Assembly: GCA_023135995.1 (NCBI GenBank)
Contig: JAGLRY010000198.1
Location: 1 to 6,555 of the forward strand
Length of the DNA stretch: 6,555 bases
Source: Candidatus Aminicenantota bacterium
GTDB taxonomy: Bacteria > Acidobacteriota > Aminicenantia > Aminicenantales > Aminicenantaceae
Direction: 5' to 3'
Shown here one piece after another: positions 1-5,606 of the stretch. A program made the translations under genes and the position numbers. Under the pieces are notes generated by a model. It worked only from the letters and a program-made list of their open reading frames with translations, had not been told where the DNA came from and did not search any database. How positions within the stretch are numbered: the first letter of the stretch is position 1; the number at the start of each line of letters is the position of its first letter.

Positions 1-1655
1 TCAGCTTTCTTGTTGGAGAAAGGAAGAATATTTTCTTGAATATAATAGGAGAGAAAACTGATCAAAATCCCCATGAACAGCAAAGGTGCTATGATGCGAT
101 AGATGCTGATCCCACACGCTTTCATTGCTGTGATCTCGTTGAATTTATTCGCCAGACCCAAGCTCAAGAGGGTCGAGATCAGCGCTGCTATGGGAAGAAC
201 ATAATGGACAAATTCCGGCATTTTTAGCCAAATGAAATGGAAAAATATACTGAGCGGTTTGTTGTGTTCATAAACACTGTCGATCCGTTCAAAAAAAGTC
301 ACGATCACGAAGATAAAGAGCATGCTGAAGAACGCCAATCCAAAAATAAACAGGTATTTTCTCAGTATATACCGGTCGAGGATATTGGGAAAACGAAGAG
401 AAAAAGGTAGTTTATAACGTGTGGTTTTGGTTGTTCCAACTCTCGTTGAGATCTTCTTTTTTTTATGCCGTCGAAAAAACCTGTATATGGGGGCAATAAG
501 GGAAGATTCTTTAACGGATCTGATAAACAGATAGATGCCGATAATCGCAAAGATGATATTCGGCCCCCACATCCCCACAAAAGGAGAGATTTTCCCGTCC
601 TTAGCGAGCTGTTCGCCCGCTGTTATCAATATATAGTAAACGAGAATAATGCCAATACTGATGGTGAATCCACTCGTCCTTCCTCCCTTCCTTGTGGTGG
701 CACCCAACGGAAGGCCGAGTATAGCAAAGATAAAGCAGGCGAACGGCAGCGCAAACTTTTTGTGGATCTCCACCCAATGAGAAATATAGTCCCGCTTTCT
801 GTCCCAGTATTGACGGGATGTTTTTTCCTCCTCAGAGAATTTTTCGAGATCTGCCTGGATCTTTTTGGCATCCCGGTTCAGCTCTTTAATGTCCTTTTCC
901 CTCACGTGTTTTCCACCTGAACTGCGGGCTATGATGTTTTGCACTGGAAGGTTTTCCTCATATGTCCTGAAAGTGGTCACCCTGTACTTCGCTGGCTCAT
1001 TCAGAGGATAGGAGTGGAGCACTCCATCCATAAGCTCCAGGGTTGCACTCTGTGCTTCTTGGTGGAAATTCAAGTATCCTCTTTTTGCAAAAACAACCCG
1101 TGGTTCCTCACGCGGCTCGGAAAAATAGATAAAAATATTTCTCCATTCGTTGTCCTGAGTAATGTCCTGGATATAGAGAACCACGTTTGGAATAGATTCG
1201 TTGAATTTGCGCGGCTTGATCTTGAGTTGCACTTTAGAGAGCACTGATTGAGAGAACATCTGTACCCATTCGTAGTTTGACCGAGGAGCAAGGTAGAGTG
1301 TGAGGAAGGAGGTGATCACAAAACCAAAACCGGCAAACAAAAGGATCGGCTTGATGATCCTTTTGTGTCCTACTCCCAATGTTTTAAAAGCGATAATCTC
1401 AGAATCAGATGAGAGGCGACTCAGTCCGGCCAGTATCCCGACGGCTACGGACATGGGGAGAGTAAAGGCCAAAACAGAGGGCAACAGATAAAAAAGCAAG
1501 GAGAGAACCACAGACACGGAAACTCCTCGCGTGATAAGGATCTCGGAAAGCAGCAGGATTTGGTTCATCAAAAGGAGGAAGGAGTAGACAAGAAGCCCGA
1601 CGAGAAAAGCGGGAAGGATATCTTTGAGGATATACCTATCAAATAGCTTTAACAC
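1..1655 (-). CDS. lptF-lptG: Fused LptF-LptG LPS-export permease (partial, runs off left edge)
   Basis: This single frame is open from a GTG at 1655 to the window edge (551 codons, no stop seen). Residues 1-391 read as LptF: TM1 about 13-33, TM2 about 52-76, cytoplasmic coupling motif LSRLSSDSEIIAFKTLG (78-94), TM3 about 100-122, a periplasmic beta-jellyroll region about 125-295, then three TM segments (about 301-318, 332-346, 364-379). A basic linker (about 392-423) leads straight into LptG: NILDRYILRKY from 424, TM1 about 436-457, and its coupling motif LGLANKFNEITAMKACGIS (499-517). Known role: LptF and LptG pair in the inner membrane with the ATPase LptB and extract LPS toward LptC/LptA. 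Both LptF and LptG have cytoplasmic termini, so a fusion is topologically sound. The GTG is the only plausible start: an in-frame TGA lies at 1659-1661 and no other ATG/GTG/TTG occurs before TM1. The C-terminal part of LptG is outside the window. Confidence 0.9.
   Translation of the reverse strand, partial: MLKLFDRYILKDILPAFLVGLLVYSFLLLMNQILLLSEILITRGVSVSVVLSLLFYLLPSVLAFTLPMSVAVGILAGLSRLSSDSEIIAFKTLGVGHKRIIKPILLFAGFGFVITSFLTLYLAPRSNYEWVQMFSQSVLSKVQLKIKPRKFNESIPNVVLYIQDITQDNEWRNIFIYFSEPREEPRVVFAKRGYLNFHQEAQSATLELMDGVLHSYPLNEPAKYRVTTFRTYEENLPVQNIIARSSGGKHVREKDIKELNRDAKKIQADLEKFSEEEKTSRQYWDRKRDYISHWVEIHKKFALPFACFIFAILGLPLGATTRKGGRTSGFTISIGIILVYYILITAGEQLAKDGKISPFVGMWGPNIIFAIIGIYLFIRSVKESSLIAPIYRFFRRHKKKKISTRVGTTKTTRYKLPFSLRFPNILDRYILRKYLFIFGLAFFSMLFIFVIVTFFERIDSVYEHNKPLSIFFHFIWLKMPEFVHYVLPIAALISTLLSLGLANKFNEITAMKACGISIYRIIAPLLFMGILISFLSYYIQENILPFSNKKA
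457..464 (-). other. A8 homopolymer in the LptF-LptG linker
   Basis: On the coding strand eight consecutive A residues follow the CAT codon for His397 and encode most of the KKKK of the basic linker. If transcription or translation slipped to give one extra A (equivalent to a -1 shift), the frame would end at TAA 412-414, giving a stand-alone LptF with a short tail (KKKEDLNESWNNQNHTL). One A fewer would lead to TGA at 362-364. The frame as given continues into LptG. No ATG, GTG or TTG occurs in the LptG frame between this run and the LptG N-terminus, so LptG depends on read-through. Slippage is inferred from the run only; no stimulatory element was identified. Confidence 0.45.
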
Positions 1656-1662
1656 TCCTCAA

Positions 1663-1671
1663 AATATACCA
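1663..1671 (-). promoter_or_regulatory. Candidate extended -10 promoter for the lptF-lptG gene
   Basis: The minus strand reads TGG-TATATT, matching the extended -10 form TGnTATAAT with one mismatch in the hexamer. No good -35 box lies at the usual distance. Transcription would begin about 7 nt downstream, at or one base before the GTG start at 1655, implying a leaderless or nearly leaderless mRNA. The purine-rich GAGGA directly abuts the GTG and is too close to act as a normal ribosome binding site. This is a weak call resting on one short motif. Confidence 0.3.
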
Positions 1672-1805
1672 CATTTCCCCTCCTGCAATCCATCCCCCCA
1701 ATGCTTCTGGTAAGCACTTCCAAATCCGTGATGAGGTTATTCCGCTGGATCAAATTGTATAATATCAAAAACGAACAACGGGAAAGCATTGCGGCTATAT
1801 TTTAA

Positions 1806-1852
1806 TGTAGGGACCGTTTCCCAAACGGTCCGTTCGGGGAACGGACCCTACA
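1806..1852. repeat. 47-nt compound palindromic intergenic element
   Basis: The outer arms TGTAGGG (1806-1812) and CCCTACA (1846-1852) are perfectly complementary. Inside are two further hairpins: ACCGTTT-ccc-AAACGGT and CCGTT-cgggg-AACGG. The whole element can also fold as one long imperfect inverted repeat, with about 20 of 24 arm positions matching. It can therefore form either a long hairpin or a three-way-junction cloverleaf. It is intergenic, richer in G+C than its flanks, and lies between the groEL terminator and lptF. It resembles the short dispersed palindromes (REP/MITE-like) that begin GTAGGG and end CCCTAC in many bacterial genomes. Only one copy is in this window, so dispersal is inferred. 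Confidence 0.6.
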
Positions 1853-1878
1853 AAGAAAAATACAATGCCCGGCACACC

Positions 1879-1912
1879 AAAAAAAAAGGCCCCAGGAATC
1901 CCGAGGCCTTTT
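1879..1912 (-). terminator. Intrinsic terminator of the groESL operon
   Basis: On the minus strand a 13-bp stem (AAAAGGCCTCGGG with CCTGGGGCCTTTT, two G-T wobbles) closes on an ATT loop. The hairpin spans 1884-1912 and a run of nine T covers 1879-1887, partly inside the stem. It begins 18 nt after the groEL stop codon. G+C-rich stem plus T-run is the textbook Rho-independent form. Confidence 0.92.
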
Positions 1913-1930
1913 AATTTTTAGCGTTTGGTG

Positions 1931-3550
1931 TTAGTACATGTCGCCGCCGGGAGGCATCGAAGGCATTCTCATCTTTTCCTCCTCAGGAAGATCAGCGACC
2001 AACCCTTCTGTTGTGAGAAGCACGCCAGCAATGCTCGCTGCATTCTGAAGAGCTGTGCGAACGACCTTGGTAGGATCCAGGACGCCGCTTTTCACGAGAT
2101 CTTCATACGTCTCTGTGAGAGCATTAAATCCCATGTTTCCTTCCATCTCTTTCACTTTTTCGACTACGATCGAGCCTTCTAGTCCTGCATTATTGGCAAT
2201 CTGGCGCATGGGTTCTTCAATAGCGCGTTTAACGATGTCCACACCGATCTGCATATCGCCTTCAACTTTCAGCGAATCAAGACTCTTTTTGCTCCTTAAA
2301 AGAGCGACGCCTCCTCCAGCAACGATTCCCTCTTCAACAGCAGCTTTTGTGGCGTTCATGGCATCCTCGACTCTAGCTTTTTTGTCTTTGAGCTCTGTTT
2401 CTGTAGCTGCACCCACTTTGATCAATGCGACACCGCCGACAATCTTGGCCAGCCTTTCCTGCAGTTTTTCTCTGTCATAATCGGAAGAGGTATCTTCGAT
2501 CTGGGTTCTGATCTGTTTGATTCGAGCTTGAACATCGTCAGCACTTCCCTTGCCCTCCACGATCGTGGTGTTGTCCTTATCGATGACAACTTTATTGGCA
2601 TCACCCAACCAATCCACAGTGACATTCTCCAACTTGACACCGATATCTTCGGTGATAACTTTTCCACCAGTGAGAACAGCGATATCTTCGAGCATGGCTT
2701 TTCTTCTGTCACCGAACCCTGGGGCCTTGACAGAACAACACGAAAAAGTGCCTTTGAGTTTGTTGACAACCAGTGTGGCCAGGGCTTCACCATCGACCTC
2801 TTCTGCGATCACCAACAAGGGCTTTCCCATCTTTGCCACATTCTCGAGCAAGGGCAGGAGCTCGCGCAAGTTACTGATCTTCTTCTCATGGAGCAGAATC
2901 ACTGGATTTTCCAGGACACACTCCATTCTGTCGGGGTCTGTGATGAAATAGGGAGAGAGATAGCCGCGGTCGAACTGCATGCCTTCCACGATATCCATAG
3001 TGGTCTCAAGACCTTTGGCTTCCTCAACAGTGATGACGCCGTCTTTGCCTACTTTGTCCATGGCTTCGGCAATAATATTTCCGATCGACTCATCGTTGTT
3101 CGCCGATATGGCTCCCACCTGAACGATCATCTCATTACTGACATCACTGCTCAATTTCTTCAACGATTCGACAACTTCTGCAACAGCTTGATCGATACCT
3201 TTTTTTATCAGATTTGGGTTGGCACCAGCGGTCACATACTTCAATCCTTCCGCATAGATGCTCTGGGCCAAAATGGTCGCTGTTGTGGTGCCATCTCCGG
3301 CAACATCCGAGGTCTTGGAGGCAACCTCTTTCAAAAGCTGAGCGCCCATATTTTCAAGAGAGTCTTCCAGTTCGACTTCCTTAGCTACGGTCACACCATC
3401 TTTGGTGCTCGTGGGAGAGCCGAATTTTTTCTCCAGAACAACGTTTTTTCCCCTTGGACCCAATGTTTCTTTGACAACATTGCTCAAAGCGTTGATACCC
3501 TTTAAAAGGGCCTGTCTCGCTTCATCTCCGAGTATAATTTGTTTTGCCAT
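1931..3550 (-). CDS. groEL: Chaperonin GroEL (Hsp60/Cpn60)
   Basis: GroEL forms a cytoplasmic double-ring ATPase that encloses unfolded proteins under a GroES lid. The 539-residue product aligns with the family along its whole length. Visible landmarks are TLGPRGKNVVLE (29-40), TKDGVTVA (49-56), nucleotide-binding GDGTTTAT (85-92), apical EGMQFDRGYLSPYF (189-202), VKAPGFGDRRKAML (274-287), and ARVEDAMNAT (392-401), where Asp396 matches the ATP-hydrolysing Asp398 of E. coli. AGGGVAL (411-417) and LDPTKVVRTALQNAAS (491-506) complete the equatorial domain. An in-frame ATG at 3565 exists, but the codons after it are the ribosome binding site, so MAKQ at 3550 is chosen. The C-tail ends PPGGDMY and lacks the GGM repeats common in the family. 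Adjacent Cys271-Cys272 precede VKAPGFG. It lies 19 nt after groES and is followed by a strong terminator. Confidence 0.98.
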   Translation of the reverse strand: MAKQIILGDEARQALLKGINALSNVVKETLGPRGKNVVLEKKFGSPTSTKDGVTVAKEVELEDSLENMGAQLLKEVASKTSDVAGDGTTTATILAQSIYAEGLKYVTAGANPNLIKKGIDQAVAEVVESLKKLSSDVSNEMIVQVGAISANNDESIGNIIAEAMDKVGKDGVITVEEAKGLETTMDIVEGMQFDRGYLSPYFITDPDRMECVLENPVILLHEKKISNLRELLPLLENVAKMGKPLLVIAEEVDGEALATLVVNKLKGTFSCCSVKAPGFGDRRKAMLEDIAVLTGGKVITEDIGVKLENVTVDWLGDANKVVIDKDNTTIVEGKGSADDVQARIKQIRTQIEDTSSDYDREKLQERLAKIVGGVALIKVGAATETELKDKKARVEDAMNATKAAVEEGIVAGGGVALLRSKKSLDSLKVEGDMQIGVDIVKRAIEEPMRQIANNAGLEGSIVVEKVKEMEGNMGFNALTETYEDLVKSGVLDPTKVVRTALQNAASIAGVLLTTEGLVADLPEEEKMRMPSMPPGGDMY

Positions 3551-3555
3551 TATTT

Positions 3556-3559
3556 CTCC
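3556..3559 (-). promoter_or_regulatory. Ribosome binding site of groEL (decides the start)
   Basis: The minus strand reads AAAGGAGAAATA directly before ATG 3548-3550, placing GGAG 5 nt from the start. The longer reading frame from ATG 3565 would translate through this site as KGEI, which argues against the upstream start. Confidence 0.88.
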
Positions 3560-3569
3560 TTTCACCCAG

Positions 3570-3857
3570 TCAGGTGATTTTCGCTAATATCTCTTCTTCG
3601 CGAACGATGATATGTTCTTTATCGTTGATTGTAACTTCAGTGCCACTGAACTTTCCGATGAGAACCTTATCACCTTTTTTGACGTCAAGAGGGATTACCT
3701 TGCCATCTTCAGCCACTCGCCCTTTTCCAACTGCGATCACTTCAGCTTCTTGGGGCTTTTCTTTGGCAGTATCAGGAATGATAATCCCGCCTTTAACGGT
3801 CTCTTTTTCTTCCAAACGCTTCAGAAGAACTCTGTCATGTAAAGGAATAACCTTCAT
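3570..3857 (-). CDS. groES: Co-chaperonin GroES (Cpn10)
   Basis: GroES forms the seven-subunit lid of the GroEL chamber. The 95-residue product has the usual length and a typical start (MKVIPLHDRVLLKRLE). The mobile loop spans about 17-33 and carries the hydrophobic GroEL-contact tripeptide III-P (25-28) after a GG pair. Further family marks are AEVIAVGKG (38-46), the roof-loop region around 48-58, VKKGDKVL (59-66), and a conserved end IVREEEILAKI (84-94). The start is supported by AAGGAGG at 3863-3869, five bases upstream. It is the first gene of a two-gene operon with groEL. Two CIRCE operators and candidate promoters lie upstream, so repression by HrcA and heat induction are expected. No hrcA gene is in the window. 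Confidence 0.98.
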   Translation of the reverse strand: MKVIPLHDRVLLKRLEEKETVKGGIIIPDTAKEKPQEAEVIAVGKGRVAEDGKVIPLDVKKGDKVLIGKFSGTEVTINDKEHIIVREEEILAKIT

Positions 3858-3880
3858 TAAAACCTCCTTGGAATTAATAT

Positions 3881-3907
3881 TTAGCAGTCTTGCTAAGAAA
3901 GTGCTAA
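3881..3907 (-). promoter_or_regulatory. Proximal CIRCE operator (degenerate)
   Basis: The minus strand reads TTAGCACTT-N9-GACTGCTAA, against the CIRCE consensus TTAGCACTC-N9-GAGTGCTAA: one mismatch per half, exact 9-9-9 spacing. It starts inside the -10 box of the proximal promoter (3906-3911) and covers the expected transcription start, the usual position for HrcA repression. A second, tighter palindrome (TTAGCA-4 nt-TGCTAA, 3881-3896) is nested in it because the spacer contains another TTAGCA. It ends 11 nt before the groES ribosome binding site. Confidence 0.82.
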
Positions 3908-3934
3908 TTTAACGCAAAATCCCCCTGTTGTCAA
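3906..3934 (-). promoter_or_regulatory. Proximal groESL promoter (sigma-70 type)
   Basis: TTGACA (3929-3934, a perfect -35) is followed after 17 nt by TAAATT (3906-3911), four of six matches to the -10 consensus. Predicted start of transcription is about 3899, within the degenerate CIRCE, giving a leader of about 40 nt before groES. It is the strongest promoter candidate in the window. Confidence 0.78.
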
Positions 3935-3951
3935 GTGAAAAAAGCAAAATA

Positions 3952-3978
3952 TTAGCACTCTATCCTTCAGAGTGCTAA
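3952..3978 (-). promoter_or_regulatory. Distal CIRCE operator (perfect consensus)
   Basis: TTAGCACTC-N9-GAGTGCTAA matches the HrcA operator consensus at all 18 arm positions; flanking bases extend the stem to 11 bp. It lies two bases after the stop codon of the Fis-like gene and 17 nt upstream of the proximal -35 box. It is too far upstream to overlap the proximal promoter, but it begins at the last base of a second candidate -10 (3978-3983). HrcA binding here is inferred from established knowledge of CIRCE. Confidence 0.95.
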
Positions 3979-4006
3979 TTTTATTTGATTTTGAGGGCTC
4001 TATAAA
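3978..4006 (-). promoter_or_regulatory. Candidate distal groESL promoter
   Basis: TTTATA (4001-4006) and TAAAAT (3978-3983) are 17 nt apart on the minus strand. Predicted transcription start is about 3971, inside the perfect CIRCE. The promoter/operator geometry is the same as in the proximal pair. The -35 is weak and both boxes lie at or within the end of the Fis-like coding sequence. The main support is the position of the perfect CIRCE. Confidence 0.45.
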
Positions 4007-4208
4007 GGTTATGCAGTGTATTCCGATGAATCCCCAGGGCTTTTGCTATTTTCGTTTTGTTCCCGTTGTATTTTTTTCCAGCTGTCTCAATATAAATTTT
4101 TTCAAACTCTCTCAAGGCTTCCTTTATAGGCAGTTCCTTTTCAACCAGTTCCGTCACAAGAACAACCATTTTCTGATGGAGGGATAGTACACTAAACTCT
4201 TTTTGCAT
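3981..4208 (-). CDS. Small Fis-family (HTH_8) DNA-binding protein
   Basis: This 75-residue protein ends in a Fis/NtrC-type helix-turn-helix: KKYNGNKTKIAKALGIHRNT (45-64), with the turn at about LGI (58-60) and a likely recognition helix 61-72. Residues 10-43 are predicted helical and could dimerise as in Fis. E. coli Fis is 98 residues, so this lacks roughly 20 at the N-terminus, the part carrying Fis's flexible arm for Hin/Gin activation. It has no AAA+ or receiver domain, so it is not an NtrC-type activator fragment unless truncated. The start is supported by GGAGG at 4216-4220, seven bases upstream, within the end of cvpA, which it overlaps by 17 nt. It is last in the purC operon and directly precedes the groESL control region. 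Targets are unknown; a nucleoid or local regulatory role is inferred. Confidence 0.85.
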   Translation of the reverse strand: MQKEFSVLSLHQKMVVLVTELVEKELPIKEALREFEKIYIETAGKKYNGNKTKIAKALGIHRNTLHNLYRALKIK

Positions 4209-4728
4209 TTTTAGGCCTCCCTCCCATGATGACTTCGTACGTTTCCTTGAACGTGTCTTTGAGTTCCTGGGGGATCACCTTGGCAACAAGCTTAGTCATC
4301 CCCAAACAGTATGGGGCCAGGAAAGAATTCCTTAAGGCCTGTACGCTCACAGGAAAGACGAGCAAGGCAAACACAAGGATCCCGCAAATCAAGACCCCTT
4401 TCAGAAGTCCCAATCCCCCTCCCAGGACATGATTGATAAACTTGATCGGTCCCTTGATAATTTTAGAGATCAACCATGATATAAGCCAGCCCAAACACAA
4501 GACCGCAATAAAGATCGTGATAAAACCCAAAAAATGAGAAAGGACTTGACTCTCGATCCATTGCAAATACAACTGAGAGACGTAGGGATAGTAAACGAGT
4601 GCCAATACCAATCCTAATAATACCGCTGCGAGGCCTATGACCTGACGCATGAGGCCTTTAATGATCCCCAGGACCAGACTACCGACAATTATGATAAACA
4701 AGACAATATCCAGCCAGTTAAGAATCAT
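4192..4728 (-). CDS. cvpA: CvpA family membrane protein
   Basis: The 178-residue inner-membrane protein has four likely TM helices: about 6-23, 29-47, 66-90 and 102-125. It shows typical CvpA features: NWLDIVLFIIIVGSLVLGIIKG near the N-terminus (Asp7 and the spaced glycines at 16, 21 and 25) and GGGLGLLKG (103-111) entering TM4. The C-terminal tail of about 50 residues should be cytoplasmic. CvpA was named for colicin V production in E. coli, where it precedes purF; its molecular role is not settled, though it is linked to envelope stress tolerance. The ATG overlaps the upstream stop (ATGA) and has AAGGAG six bases before it, so coupling plus its own binding site are likely. The last codons contain the ribosome binding site of the Fis-like gene. 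Confidence 0.88.
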   Translation of the reverse strand: MILNWLDIVLFIIIVGSLVLGIIKGLMRQVIGLAAVLLGLVLALVYYPYVSQLYLQWIESQVLSHFLGFITIFIAVLCLGWLISWLISKIIKGPIKFINHVLGGGLGLLKGVLICGILVFALLVFPVSVQALRNSFLAPYCLGMTKLVAKVIPQELKDTFKETYEVIMGGRPKNAKRV

Positions 4729-5606
4729 AATGATCTCCTTTTCCTGAGTTCCTCCACCATCCAGTACCCTCCATTTTTAAGGGAACCAAAAGGAACCTGC
4801 GGTTTGATTCGGCCATGAAAATCAGATCCTGCGGTTGGCACTAAATCCAGAGTCTCTGCCAATCCTTTGTAATAAGTAGCCATCGAAGCATCATGGTAAG
4901 AAGTGTACACTTCTAAACCCTGTAATCCAAGGCCTTTGAGCACCTCCAGGTCTTCTTTGGTGACTCGCTCGAAGGGAGCGCCCGGATGAGCCAAAACAGG
5001 AACACCACGCGTTTGAGGTGCCAAAGCGAGAACATCTTTCAGATTGACGTTCTGTCGAGGCACAGAAGCCGGCCGCCCATCGGCAAAATAGTCTTTGTAA
5101 AACAGATAAGGAGCATACATCTTGTTGGCATCGTCGAGGTACTTCTCTAAAAGCGGATCGTTATTTTCAGCCTTTTTCAACAATACCTGCGCGATCGTGA
5201 CTCCCAGAGGCGGATTAGGTGCTGATTCCTGGAGCACTTCCTCCCATTCGATGGCGAATCCGAGTTTTTGGAGCTTATTCACGCGATCCTTGGCCTCAAT
5301 GCAGCGCCGGTCTGCGACCTCTTTGACAAGCTCTTTCACGATCTCTCTCTTCCAATCGACAAAGAAAAGCAGCAAATGGAATTCTCGATCAGCAAAGAGG
5401 GTTGTCAGTTCAACACCCGGAATGACTTCCAGGCCTATCTCCTCCCCAATATTCAAAGCTTCTGGGTAGGCGGCGACTGTGTCATGGTCGGTGATCGAAA
5501 TCGCTCGAAGCCCCTCTTCCTTGGCCAGATGAACAATGTGCGAGGGCGAAAAATCCCCATCACTGCTTTTGCTGGAATGGATGTGTAAATCGACAGACTC
5601 TGCCAT
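4725..5606 (-). CDS. PHP-domain metal-dependent phosphoesterase (RNase AM / 3',5'-nucleotidase-like)
   Basis: A cytosolic PHP-fold phosphoesterase of 293 residues. All expected metal ligands are present: His8 and His10 (DLHIHSS), Asp16, Asp40-His41 (TDHD), Glu66 (PGVE), His77, His207 (AHPG), Asp262 and His264 (GSDFHG). This set fits a three-metal PHP site. Order and spacing resemble the YciV/RNase AM and 3',5'-nucleoside bisphosphate phosphatase group, which acts on pAp-like nucleotides and short 5' RNA ends, rather than histidinol phosphatase or the polymerase PHP domain. A helical insert (about 85-190) covers the active site, as in that group. The ATG shares one base with the purC stop (TGATG) and has no good ribosome binding site, so it is probably translated by coupling. 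Family assignment is firm; the exact substrate is inferred. Confidence 0.87.
   Translation of the reverse strand: MAESVDLHIHSSKSSDGDFSPSHIVHLAKEEGLRAISITDHDTVAAYPEALNIGEEIGLEVIPGVELTTLFADREFHLLLFFVDWKREIVKELVKEVADRRCIEAKDRVNKLQKLGFAIEWEEVLQESAPNPPLGVTIAQVLLKKAENNDPLLEKYLDDANKMYAPYLFYKDYFADGRPASVPRQNVNLKDVLALAPQTRGVPVLAHPGAPFERVTKEDLEVLKGLGLQGLEVYTSYHDASMATYYKGLAETLDLVPTAGSDFHGRIKPQVPFGSLKNGGYWMVEELRKRRSL

Noticed and set aside
362..580. Minus-strand frame of 72 codons ending at the LptG start
   Set aside because: It is the other frame of the fused permease gene. Only its stretch after the A8 run is relevant, as a possible slippage product.
465..920. Plus-strand open frame of 151 codons
   Set aside because: It is antisense to the LptF coding region, has low-complexity composition with no recognisable domain, and the minus-strand frame gives a clear LptF match over the same bases.
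1688..1720. Small hairpin TGCTT-ctggt-AAGCA in the lptF upstream gap
   Set aside because: Only five base pairs with no T-run or other context; expected by chance.
1741..1800. TATAAT/TATTAT in an A/T-rich patch as a promoter
   Set aside because: On the plus strand there is no gene downstream and no -35. On the minus strand the -35 candidates are poor at every allowed spacing.
2528..3505. Long plus-strand open frame (325 codons) opposite groEL
   Set aside because: It is a mirror of the highly conserved groEL gene. The product resembles no family I know and has no ribosome binding site or promoter context of its own.
3551..3565. Upstream ATG for groEL giving five extra residues
   Set aside because: The extra codons are the ribosome binding site itself, and all family members begin at the MAK-type start.
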